A stretch of 64,000 nucleotides of DNA from Novosphingobium resinovorum (lineage in GTDB: Bacteria > Pseudomonadota > Alphaproteobacteria > Sphingomonadales > Sphingomonadaceae), in contig NZ_BSFC01000030.1 in the NCBI RefSeq assembly GCF_027922145.1, positions 1-64,000 of the forward strand. Direction: 5' to 3'. The notes under the pieces are model-generated. The model was not told the origin of the DNA. It saw nothing but the letters and a program-made list of their open reading frames with translations, and did no database searches. The translations under genes were made by a program, and so were the position numbers. Every line of letters starts with the position of its first letter. The stretch's first letter is position 1. This document shows positions 9,944 through 17,330 of the stretch, one piece after another.

Positions 9944-10705
9944 ATGACGATCAGACTCGAAGTGGCCGACTATGTCGCCGTGGTCACGATGGACAATGCC
10001 CCCGTCAATGCGCAGTCGATGGAGATGATCCACGGCCTCGCCGATGCCTTCGACGAGATCAGCGACCGCGACGACGTGCGCGTGGCGGTGCTGACCGGCG
10101 CGGGCAAGTGCTTCTCCGCCGGTGCAGACCTCAAGAACCGGCCCGACGTCTCCGCCCCCGGCGCTACCTGGAAGCGCAACCGTGCGGTGCGCGAATCCAG
10201 CTATGCCATCATCGAGTGCAACAAGCCGGTGATCGCGGCGGTCAACGGCCCGGCGCTCGGCGGCGGGCTGGGGCTGGCAGCGAGCTGCGACATCATCGTC
10301 GCTTCCGAGACCGCCGTGTTCGGGCTGCCCGAGGTGGACGTGGGCCTGATGGGTGGCGGCAAGCACGCCGCGCGGATCCTGCCGCATTCGATGGTGCGCC
10401 GCATGATGCTGACCGGCTGGCGCGCGCCTGCGGCGGAACTCTATCGCCGCGGCGTGATCGAAGCCTGCCTTCCGGTCGAGGAACTGATGCCCTGGGTCAT
10501 GGAGATGGCCCGCAGCATCGCCTCCAAGAGCCCGATGGCGACGCGGCTCGCCAAGGATTCCATGCGCACGATCGAGAACATGACCCTGCGCGACGGCTAC
10601 CGCTACGAGCAGAACAACACCAACGCGCTGTCGAAGACCGAGGATTCGAAGGAAGCCATCGCCGCCTTCAAGGAAAAGCGCGCGCCGGTCTTCCAGGGCC
10701 GTTGA
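9944..10705 (+). CDS. Enoyl-CoA hydratase/isomerase family protein
   Basis: A 253-residue crotonase-fold enzyme that would hydrate (or isomerise) an enoyl-CoA. Oxyanion-hole segments are GKCFSAGADLKN and NGPALGGGLGLA. A Glu follows in GLPEVDVGLMGG, where the crotonase family carries a catalytic acid. I place the start at ATG 9944 because GAGG lies at correct spacing; an ATG at 9917 lacks a clear ribosome site. The MFS carrier gene follows 40 bp downstream. Its neighbours (synthetase, dehydrogenase, SDRs) make a beta-oxidation-like role natural; the exact reaction cannot be told from this family. Confidence 0.9.
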   Translation: MTIRLEVADYVAVVTMDNAPVNAQSMEMIHGLADAFDEISDRDDVRVAVLTGAGKCFSAGADLKNRPDVSAPGATWKRNRAVRESSYAIIECNKPVIAAVNGPALGGGLGLAASCDIIVASETAVFGLPEVDVGLMGGGKHAARILPHSMVRRMMLTGWRAPAAELYRRGVIEACLPVEELMPWVMEMARSIASKSPMATRLAKDSMRTIENMTLRDGYRYEQNNTNALSKTEDSKEAIAAFKEKRAPVFQGR

Positions 10706-10745
10706 TCGCGGCTATAGCGCTAGAATAACGGGTCGGGAGAAGAAC

Positions 10746-12062
10746 ATGGCAACCACGATGCAACCGGCGAGTGCGCCTGCCTCCTCTCGCGAGGTGGGCG
10801 GTTACGACTGGTACGTCGTCGCCATTCTCTTCTCCGTTTCGGTGCTGGGCTACATCGACCGCGTGATCCTCAGCTTCCTGGTGGAAGCGATCAAGGGCGA
10901 TCTTGCGCTCAACGACGCCGAGATCGGCGCGGTGACGGGCATGGCCTTCGCGGTGCTCTATGTGTTCGGCGGGGTGTTCATCGGCCGCATGCTCGACAAG
11001 GGGCGGCGGGTGACGATCCTGGCCGCCTGCATCCTCGTATGGTCGATCGCCACGGCGGCGAGCGGGTTCGCCACCGGCTTCGTGACGCTGTTCCTGGCGC
11101 GCATGTTCGTGGGCGTGGGCGAGGCGGGGCTGAACCCGGCGGCGATCGGCATCATCTCCAGCCGCTTCCCGCAGGACAAGGTGCAGAAGCCGATCGGGTT
11201 GTTCACCACCGGCCTCTACGTCGGCGGCGGCATGGCGATGATGCTGGGCGCGCACCTGCTGGGCAAGTTCAGCGCGGGCGGCCCCTACGACCTGCCGCTG
11301 ATCGACACCGCAGAGCCGTGGCGCGTCGTCTTCCTGCTGCTCGCGGTGCCGGGCCTGCTGGTGGCGCTGCTGGTGCAGACCACGGTGCGCGATCACAGTG
11401 CCGCGCAGCGCGCCGCCGCTGCGCCTGCCAAGGGCGAGGCGCTGGCCTTTGCGCGCGAGAACCGCACGCTGATAACGCTGCTGGCGCTGGGCATCGTCTC
11501 GTGGTCGATGAACAATTACGGGCTGCTCAACTGGTATCCGGCGATGCTGATGCGCTCCTACGCGATGACACCCGCGCTGGTGGCGACGAGCTATGGCCCG
11601 GCGTTCCTGCTGGCCGGGATCGCCGGGTGCCTTGCGGTTCATCCCTACCATGCATGGCTGCGCAAGCGTTTCGGCGGCAAGGCGGCGTACTGGCTGACCT
11701 TCACCTCGATGGCGGTGCTGAGCGTGACCACAATCCTCGGCCCGATCGTGCCGACGGTGGGCCTGGCGGTGTTCATGTCCTACGCGAACCTGTTCGTGAG
11801 TTCGATGTCGGTCGCCTCGATCTTCGTGCTGATCGTCGCGGTGGTGCCGCCGACGCTGCGCGGGCTTTACACTGGGCTCTACATGGCGCTGGTGAACCTG
11901 ACGGGCGGGGCCTTCGGCTCGGTGCTGGTGGGGCTGATGACCGACCACGTCTACGGCGCCAAGGGCCTGAACCTGGCGCTTACGACGATGGCGGTGGTGT
12001 TCGGCCCGCTGGGCGCGGGGCTTATGTATGCGGCGCTGAAGCGGGCGCCGGAGCGGGGGTGA
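10746..12062 (+). CDS. MFS transporter (spinster / ACS-like)
   Basis: A 438-residue inner-membrane carrier with about 12 hydrophobic segments. The first helix contains GYIDR, and the loop between helices 2 and 3 has the MFS signature-like GRMLDKGRRVT. FVGVGEAGLNPAA in helix 4 is typical of the spinster-type branch that moves organic anions. A strong GGGAGAAG precedes the ATG. It closes the plus-strand catabolic run and presumably carries the substrate or a product across the inner membrane after TBDT passage. The last 41 bp overlap, on the opposite strand, the 3' end of the DUF7336-like gene. Confidence 0.9.
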   Translation: MATTMQPASAPASSREVGGYDWYVVAILFSVSVLGYIDRVILSFLVEAIKGDLALNDAEIGAVTGMAFAVLYVFGGVFIGRMLDKGRRVTILAACILVWSIATAASGFATGFVTLFLARMFVGVGEAGLNPAAIGIISSRFPQDKVQKPIGLFTTGLYVGGGMAMMLGAHLLGKFSAGGPYDLPLIDTAEPWRVVFLLLAVPGLLVALLVQTTVRDHSAAQRAAAAPAKGEALAFARENRTLITLLALGIVSWSMNNYGLLNWYPAMLMRSYAMTPALVATSYGPAFLLAGIAGCLAVHPYHAWLRKRFGGKAAYWLTFTSMAVLSVTTILGPIVPTVGLAVFMSYANLFVSSMSVASIFVLIVAVVPPTLRGLYTGLYMALVNLTGGAFGSVLVGLMTDHVYGAKGLNLALTTMAVVFGPLGAGLMYAALKRAPERG

Positions 12063-12276
12063 TTCCGCCTACGAAGCCTTCGGACCATTGATCGTGGTTC
12101 AGCACGTAGCGATCAATTTGCCAGCCCTCGGGGTGATCTACAAACCCCGGCTGACCTGACAGTCGTTCCGTCGCCGCCTTTGCGTCGCTCTCTGTGCGAT
12201 ATGCCCCGATCAGCTTCGCATCGTCGCCATACTCATCGTCAGCGCGGACATGGTGAAGGATGAAGACTGCTTCCAT
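12022..12276 (-). CDS. DUF7336-like small protein
   Basis: An 84-residue protein starting MEAVFILHHVRADDEYGDDAKLIGAY, with SGQPGFVDHPEGWQIDRY and ending WSEGFV plus a Pro/Ala tail. This resembles the DUF7336 family of small proteins of unknown, possibly immunity-like, function. The family as I recall it usually ends near the WTEGF motif; the extra 16 residues here are encoded in the region antisense to the MFS gene. The ATG at 12276 is preferred over an upstream frame to 12363 because homology begins there. Function unknown; cytoplasmic. Confidence 0.65.
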   Translation of the reverse strand: MEAVFILHHVRADDEYGDDAKLIGAYRTESDAKAATERLSGQPGFVDHPEGWQIDRYVLNHDQWSEGFVGGITPAPAPASAPHT

Positions 12277-12369
12277 CGCATCGATATGCGCCGCTGCGCA
12301 AACGACCGCAACGGGGCGCTTAAGGTTGGTCCGGATTCCGGGGCGATAGGCTGGTTTACGCACGTAAAG

Positions 12370-12657
12370 CTAGGTCCGGTCGCGTCGTTTCCAAGCTGTG
12401 GAGACGGTGGTGCACAGCGGCCCTACAAAAAATTCCCACACGACAAGGCCAGACCCAACGGTTGTAGCGCCCAATGCGCCACGCATCGCCCAGCGCTGGG
12501 CTTCATCGGAAATTGAGAAGAGCCAGCATCCGCACCATAAAAGTAGGGGCAGTGCAATCCAAGGAATTAGCTGCGTTCGCATTTCATTGATCAGCGCTAG
12601 GCCGTCGAGTGGAAACGCCTTTCTGGCCAGATAAACTCGGTAGCGGGTCATCATCAT
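12370..12657 (-). CDS. Small hypothetical membrane protein
   Basis: 95 residues with a basic N-terminus (MMMTRYRVYLARK) and two hydrophobic stretches at about 30-48 (IPWIALPLLLWCGCWLF) and 58-80, ending in a basic tail. Purine-rich GAGAAGAG lies upstream of the triple ATG. It is on the same strand as the DUF7336-like gene, about 93 bp upstream. I do not recognise the family. Confidence 0.5.
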   Translation of the reverse strand: MMMTRYRVYLARKAFPLDGLALINEMRTQLIPWIALPLLLWCGCWLFSISDEAQRWAMRGALGATTVGSGLVVWEFFVGPLCTTVSTAWKRRDRT

Positions 12658-12755
12658 CGCCCACTCTTCTCACAACCATTGCACGTCTGCAAAGGGGCGC
12701 TTTTTGACGTAACATCGCACGCATTCGTGGCGCTGCAACACCTCCCGATCAAACT

Positions 12756-13187
12756 TCAGCCAATCCCCTCCAGCACCGCCCGCCACGCCTCGGGCAGCGG
12801 TGTCGGGCGGCGGCTGTCGCGGTCGACGTAGACGTGGGTGAAGTGCCCCTCCGCCGCCGGTTCCTCGGCCCCCTCGACGAAGATGCCGAGGTGGTAGGTC
12901 ACGCTGCTCGAACCGAGCCGCGCCACTTTCAGGCCGACTTCGACCTTCTGCGGGAACTCCACTGAGGCGGCGTAGCGGCAGCCGGTCTCCACCACGAGGC
13001 CGATCGGGTTGCCGTTCTCGATGTCGAGCAGGCCGACCTCGATCAGCCAGGAATTCACGGCGGTGTCGAACCACGAATAGTAGACCACGTTGTTGACGTG
13101 TCCGTAGACGTCGTTGTCGTGCCAGCGGGTGCTGATCGGGGTGAAGTGGCGGTAGGCGTCACGCGGGCGCAGGGGTTCACGGCTCAA
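12756..13187 (-). CDS. Acyl-CoA thioesterase (4HBT hotdog fold)
   Basis: A 143-residue single-hotdog thioesterase. RWHDNDVYGHVNNVVYYSWFDT is the 4-hydroxybenzoyl-CoA thioesterase signature with the catalytic Asp. It hydrolyses acyl-CoA thioesters to free acid and CoA, here probably releasing CoA from a dead-end or end product of the operon. Its start overlaps the stop of the Fe-type alcohol dehydrogenase (13184-13187), so it is the last, translationally coupled gene of a four-gene minus-strand operon starting at 17151. Confidence 0.88.
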   Translation of the reverse strand: MSREPLRPRDAYRHFTPISTRWHDNDVYGHVNNVVYYSWFDTAVNSWLIEVGLLDIENGNPIGLVVETGCRYAASVEFPQKVEVGLKVARLGSSSVTYHLGIFVEGAEEPAAEGHFTHVYVDRDSRRPTPLPEAWRAVLEGIG

Positions 13188-14332
13188 AGGGCGGCCTCGT
13201 AGAGTTTGCGCGCGTCATCCAGCGTGATCGGGCGCGGGTTGTTCCTGAGCAGGCGTTCCTGCAGCATCGCGTCGGCGGCGAGCTGGTCGATGTCTTCGGC
13301 GCTCACGCCCACGGCCGCCAGCTGCGCGGGCATCCCGGCCTTTGCGGCCATGTCGCGCAGCGCTTCGAGCAGGCCCTGTGCCTGCGCCTGCTGGCCGAGG
13401 CCCTCCAGCGCCGGATCGACCAGTGGGCCAAGCTCGGCATAGAGCGGCATCGCCGCGCTCATGTTGAAGCCCAGCACATGCGGCAGCATCAGCACGTTGG
13501 AGAGGCCGTGCGGCACATGGAAGCGCCCGCCGAGCGGATAGGCGAGGGCGTGGACCCCTGCGACCGGGGCGTTGGAGAACGCCACCCCCGCCAGATGCGC
13601 GCCCAGCAGCATCGCCTCGCGCGCGGCCACGTTGCCCGGCTCCTCGCAGGCGGGGAGCAGGTTGGCGGCGAGCAGGCGCAGCGCTTCGCGGGCGAGCAGG
13701 TCGGACATCGGGTTCTTGAGATGCGCCGAGGTATAGGCCTCGATCGCGTGGACCATCGCGTCCATGCCGGTGGCGGCGGTGACGGGGCGCGGCAGGCCGA
13801 GCGTCAGCGCCGGGTCGAGCACCGCATGCCCGGCGACCAGCGCGGCCGAGGATACGCCGCGCTTCTCGTCCCCCGGAAGCGTGATGATCGAGACGGGGGT
13901 GGCTTCCGAGCCGGTGCCCGCTGTCGTCGGCACCAGCACCAGCGGCAGGCCCTTGGCGCGCGCATTGCCGACGCCCCAGATCGTGTCGAGATCGTCGCCC
14001 GAGCCGAGCAGGTAGGCGGCCAGCTTGGCGACGTCCATCGGGCTACCGCCGCCGAAGCCGACGACGCTTGCCGCGCCGCATTCGCGGCCGCGCGCGACCA
14101 CGGCCTCCAGCGTGGCGCGCGAGGGATCGGCCTCGACTTCGGAGAAGATCGTCACGTCCCGGCCCGAGGCGGCCAGCGCCGCCAGCGCGCTCCCGGCAAG
14201 GCCGAGCTTCACGATCATCGCATCGGTGACGAACAGCACCGGGCCTTCCGGCAGCAGCTCGGCGATGCGATCCGCGCTGCCCGCGCCGCTGACGAGGCGC
14301 GGGCCATAGGAGAAGGCGAAGCTGCCCGTCAT
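13184..14332 (-). CDS. Iron-containing alcohol dehydrogenase family protein
   Basis: 382 residues of the group III (Fe-dependent) alcohol dehydrogenase/maleylacetate reductase superfamily. Visible motifs are FGGGSPMDVAKLAAYL and PTTAGTGSEATP for NAD(P) binding, and the metal region GMDAMVHAIEAYTS followed by GVHALAYPLGGRFHVPHG with the conserved His residues. The start is the ATG at 14332, overlapping the FadJ stop by four bases; the longer frame to 14500 is shadow. Being inside a beta-oxidation operon and near an alkylsulfatase, it may convert a primary or hydroxy-acyl alcohol to the aldehyde; maleylacetate reductase activity is the alternative. Confidence 0.88.
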   Translation of the reverse strand: MTGSFAFSYGPRLVSGAGSADRIAELLPEGPVLFVTDAMIVKLGLAGSALAALAASGRDVTIFSEVEADPSRATLEAVVARGRECGAASVVGFGGGSPMDVAKLAAYLLGSGDDLDTIWGVGNARAKGLPLVLVPTTAGTGSEATPVSIITLPGDEKRGVSSAALVAGHAVLDPALTLGLPRPVTAATGMDAMVHAIEAYTSAHLKNPMSDLLAREALRLLAANLLPACEEPGNVAAREAMLLGAHLAGVAFSNAPVAGVHALAYPLGGRFHVPHGLSNVLMLPHVLGFNMSAAMPLYAELGPLVDPALEGLGQQAQAQGLLEALRDMAAKAGMPAQLAAVGVSAEDIDQLAADAMLQERLLRNNPRPITLDDARKLYEAAL

Positions 14333-16347
14333 GCGACCGGCTCGGCCTGCGGCGTGCGCAGCAGCGGGGCGATGGTAAAACCTTCGGGCATGCGGTCCAT
14401 GTAGTACTCCAGTCCGGCGACGATCTTGGCGAAGCCTTCGCGCTCGCCCCAGAACATCGGGCCGCCGGTCCAGCGCGGCCAGCCATAGCCGTAGAGCCAT
14501 ACCACGTCGATGTCGGACGAACGCTGCGCGATGCCTTCCTCGAGGATCAGCGCACCTTCGTTGACCATCGTGTAGAGCGTGCGCGCGACGATCTCCTCGT
14601 TCGAGATTGCGCGCGGGGTGATGCCTTCACGCTCGCGGAATTCCTCGATCAGCGCGGCGACGACGGGGGAGGTGCTGCGCTTGCGGTTTGCGTCGTAGTC
14701 GTAGAAGCCGGCCTTCGTCTTCTGGCCCCAGCGGCCCTGCGCGCACAATGCGTCCTTGAGGTTGTCGATGCGCGTCTCGTCGCGGTGCCAGCCGATATCC
14801 ACGCCCGCGAGGTCGGTCATCTGGAACGGCCCCATCGGCATGCCGAAATCGGTGTGGACCTTGTCCACCTGCTCGGGGCTGGCGCCTTCCATGACGAGGG
14901 CAAGGGCGTTGTCCTGACGCGGGATCAGCATGCGGTTGCCGATGAAGCCGTAGCACACGCCCGCGACCACCGGCACCTTGCCGATCCTCTGGCCGAGCGC
15001 CATCACGGTGGCGAGCACGTCCGGCGCGGTCTTGGCGCCGCGCACGACCTCGACCAGCTTCATGACGTTGGCGGGCGAGAAGAAGTGCATGCCCAGCACG
15101 TCCTCGGGCCGCGAGGTGCAGGCGGCGATCGCGTCCACGTCGAGGTACGAGGTGTTCGAGGCGAGGATCGCGCCGGGCTTGGCCACCGCGTCGAGGCGGC
15201 CGAAGACCTGCTTCTTGACCTCCATGTTTTCGTAGACCGCCTCGATCACGAGGTCGCATTCGCCCAGGGCGCCGAATTCGAGCGTGGGCGTCAGCAGCGC
15301 CATCGCGGCCTCGACCTGATCGGTGGTGAGGCGGCCCTTGGCGGCGGTGGCTTCGTAGTTGCTGCGGATCAGCGCGGCACCGCGTTCCAGCGCCTCGGCA
15401 TTGGTCTCGACCATGGTGACGGGCAAGCCCGCCGAGAGGAAGTTCATGGCGATGCCGCCGCCCATCGTACCCGCACCGATGATGCCGACGCGCGCGATGT
15501 CGCGCCGGGCGATGTCCTTGGGCAGATCGTCCACCTTGGCGGCGGCGCGCTCGGCGAAGAAGGCGTGGCGCAGGGCCTGGGACTGCTCACCCGCGACGAG
15601 TTCGAGGAACAGGCGGCGCTCCACCGCCATGCCTTCCGCGATTGGAAGGGTAGCGGCGGCCTTCACCGCCTCGACGCAGGCGATGGGTGCGGTGAAGCCC
15701 TTGAACAGGCGCGGGTTGGCGGCGGCGAAGGCATCCGCAGCGGCGGCATCGCCCAAGACGGCGCGCTCGCCGGTCGGGCGTGCAGGACTGTCGGCGAAGC
15801 TGGCGGCAGCGGCGTGCAGGTCTTCGGCATTCTCGACGACTTTGTCGACGAGGCCGCTGGCGAGCGCCTTGGCGGCGGGCACCGGATCGCCCGAGACGAT
15901 CAGCTTCAGCGCCGCCTCGACGCCGATGAGACGCGGCAGGCGCTGCGTTCCGCCTGCGCCGGGCAGGATGCCGAGCTTCACTTCGGGCAGGCCGAGCTTG
16001 GCCGAGGCCAGTGCGACGCGGTAGTGGCAGGCGAGCGCGACTTCGAGGCCGCCGCCGAGCGCGGTGCCGTTGATGGCGGCGATCACCGGCTTGGGGCAGG
16101 CCTCGATCGCGGCGAGGACGTCGGGCAGCTGCGGATCGGCGAGCGGCTTGCCGAATTCGGAAATGTCCGCGCCTGCGCTGAACAGCCTGCCGCTGCCGGT
16201 GACGATGACGGCGCCGACGGCGATGTCGTCGGCGGCCTTGGCGATGGCCTGTGCCAGCCCGCTGCGCAACGCCGCGCCCAGCGCGTTGACCGGGGGATTA
16301 TCGAGGGTGATCGTCAGGATCGGGCCGGTCTGTTCGGTACGGATCAT
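14329..16347 (-). CDS. fadJ: Bifunctional enoyl-CoA hydratase / 3-hydroxyacyl-CoA dehydrogenase (FadJ-like)
   Basis: A 672-residue beta-oxidation fusion. The crotonase half (about 1-190) has GRLFSAGADISEFG and NGTALGGGLEVALA. The NAD-binding 3-hydroxyacyl-CoA dehydrogenase domain (about 285-470) opens VGIIGAGTMGGGIAM and carries HFFSPANVMKLVE with the catalytic His. The C-terminal dimer domain ends with YGYGWPRWTGGPMFW. I prefer the ATG at 16347, which has GGAG five bases upstream, over the ATG at 16359. It converts enoyl-CoA through 3-hydroxyacyl- to 3-ketoacyl-CoA; the thiolase for the next step is encoded separately at 19511-20722. It is the second gene of the operon. Confidence 0.92.
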   Translation of the reverse strand: MIRTEQTGPILTITLDNPPVNALGAALRSGLAQAIAKAADDIAVGAVIVTGSGRLFSAGADISEFGKPLADPQLPDVLAAIEACPKPVIAAINGTALGGGLEVALACHYRVALASAKLGLPEVKLGILPGAGGTQRLPRLIGVEAALKLIVSGDPVPAAKALASGLVDKVVENAEDLHAAAASFADSPARPTGERAVLGDAAAADAFAAANPRLFKGFTAPIACVEAVKAAATLPIAEGMAVERRLFLELVAGEQSQALRHAFFAERAAAKVDDLPKDIARRDIARVGIIGAGTMGGGIAMNFLSAGLPVTMVETNAEALERGAALIRSNYEATAAKGRLTTDQVEAAMALLTPTLEFGALGECDLVIEAVYENMEVKKQVFGRLDAVAKPGAILASNTSYLDVDAIAACTSRPEDVLGMHFFSPANVMKLVEVVRGAKTAPDVLATVMALGQRIGKVPVVAGVCYGFIGNRMLIPRQDNALALVMEGASPEQVDKVHTDFGMPMGPFQMTDLAGVDIGWHRDETRIDNLKDALCAQGRWGQKTKAGFYDYDANRKRSTSPVVAALIEEFREREGITPRAISNEEIVARTLYTMVNEGALILEEGIAQRSSDIDVVWLYGYGWPRWTGGPMFWGEREGFAKIVAGLEYYMDRMPEGFTIAPLLRTPQAEPVA

Positions 16348-16380
16348 TGTGGGCTCCATGGAAGAGGGATACGCGGGCGG

Positions 16381-17151
16381 TCAGCCGGCGTTGAAGATGG
16401 GCGCGCGCTTGTCACGGAAGGCGGCGACGGCATCGCGGTGGTCGCGGGTCTGGCCGAGCAGCGGCTGCATGGCCGCCTCGAAGTCGAGGAAGCTTTCAAA
16501 GCTCATCGCGGGCGCAGCGGCGAACTGGCGCTTGGCGAGGTGGAGCGCGGTGGCCGGGCCGTCCGCGATCATCCGCGCCAGTTCCATCGCGCGCGGCAGC
16601 AGCGCCTCGGGGGCGAGAACTTCCATCGCGAGGCCGAGTTCGAGTGCTTCGGGCGCGTGGACCTCGCGGCCGGAATAGACGATCTCCTTCGCGCGCATCG
16701 GGTTGATGGTACGCAGGAAATGCCAGGCGAGCCCGGCGTCGGGGGCGTAGCCGATGCGGCGGAAGGTGGCGGCGAAGCGAACCCGATCGCTGGCGAGCAC
16801 GATGTCGCTGGCGAGCGCAAAGCCCCATGCGGCGCCGATGCACACCCCGTCCACCGCCGCGATGACCGGCGCGGGGAAGCGGGCGACGGCGCGGGCCATG
16901 GCGTGAAGCTGGCGCATGCGGCGCAGGAAGTCGTCGGGGGTGGTCTCGCCCATCTCGCCGATGTCCGCGCCCGAGCAGAACGCGCCGCCGGTGCCGGTCA
17001 GCACCACCGCGCGCACCCCGGGGTCGGCTTCGAGATCGGCGAAGGCGGCGATGAACTCCCCGCGCATCGCCATGGTGAAGGCGTTCTTCGCGGCGGGCCG
17101 GTCGAAGGCGACGACGGCGACGGCGCCGTCACGGGTTACGGTGATGGTCAT
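16381..17151 (-). CDS. Enoyl-CoA hydratase/isomerase family protein
   Basis: A 256-residue crotonase-fold protein with FCSGADIGEMG and DGVCIGAAWGFALA forming the oxyanion hole, and RRIGYAPDAGLAWHF where many family members have the catalytic Glu/Asp. It is the first gene of the minus-strand operon, 33 bp ahead of the FadJ-like gene. It may act as a dedicated isomerase or hydratase for a branched or cyclic enoyl-CoA that the FadJ half does not accept; this is inference. Confidence 0.88.
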   Translation of the reverse strand: MTITVTRDGAVAVVAFDRPAAKNAFTMAMRGEFIAAFADLEADPGVRAVVLTGTGGAFCSGADIGEMGETTPDDFLRRMRQLHAMARAVARFPAPVIAAVDGVCIGAAWGFALASDIVLASDRVRFAATFRRIGYAPDAGLAWHFLRTINPMRAKEIVYSGREVHAPEALELGLAMEVLAPEALLPRAMELARMIADGPATALHLAKRQFAAAPAMSFESFLDFEAAMQPLLGQTRDHRDAVAAFRDKRAPIFNAG

Positions 17152-17243
17152 GGACGAGGCTTAGGCCCGTCGCCCTTCGGGCGGGGAGGCCCGGCGCACT
17201 GGCCGGGCCATATTCACGGATATGATGGTGTCCTCCCTCCTTT

Positions 17244-17319
17244 CGTCATTGCGAGCAAAGCGAAGCAATCCATGGCGGCGCAAACGGCCCTGGATTGCTT
17301 CGCTGCGCTCGCAATGACG
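17244..17319. repeat. Long inverted repeat (CGTCATTGCGAG family), copy 2
   Basis: CGTCATTGCGAGCAAAGCG at the left is mirrored by its near-complement ending at 17319. This is the same element family as 7289-7360, and again it lies within a few bases of a minus-strand stop codon (alkylsulfatase, stop at 17331). Here the neighbours are tandem rather than convergent, so the hairpin would separate the alkylsulfatase transcript from the operon downstream. Confidence 0.75.
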
Positions 17320-17330
17320 AGGGGTGTGGT

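Noticed and set aside
10668..11948. Minus-strand frame antisense to the MFS gene
   Set aside because: His/Arg/Gln-rich shadow without motifs; the MFS protein has clear helices and signatures.
12670..12750. Possible tiny gene ending FADVQWL between thioesterase and membrane-protein genes
   Set aside because: Only about 23 codons from a TTG with marginal spacing and no recognisable family; could equally be chance.
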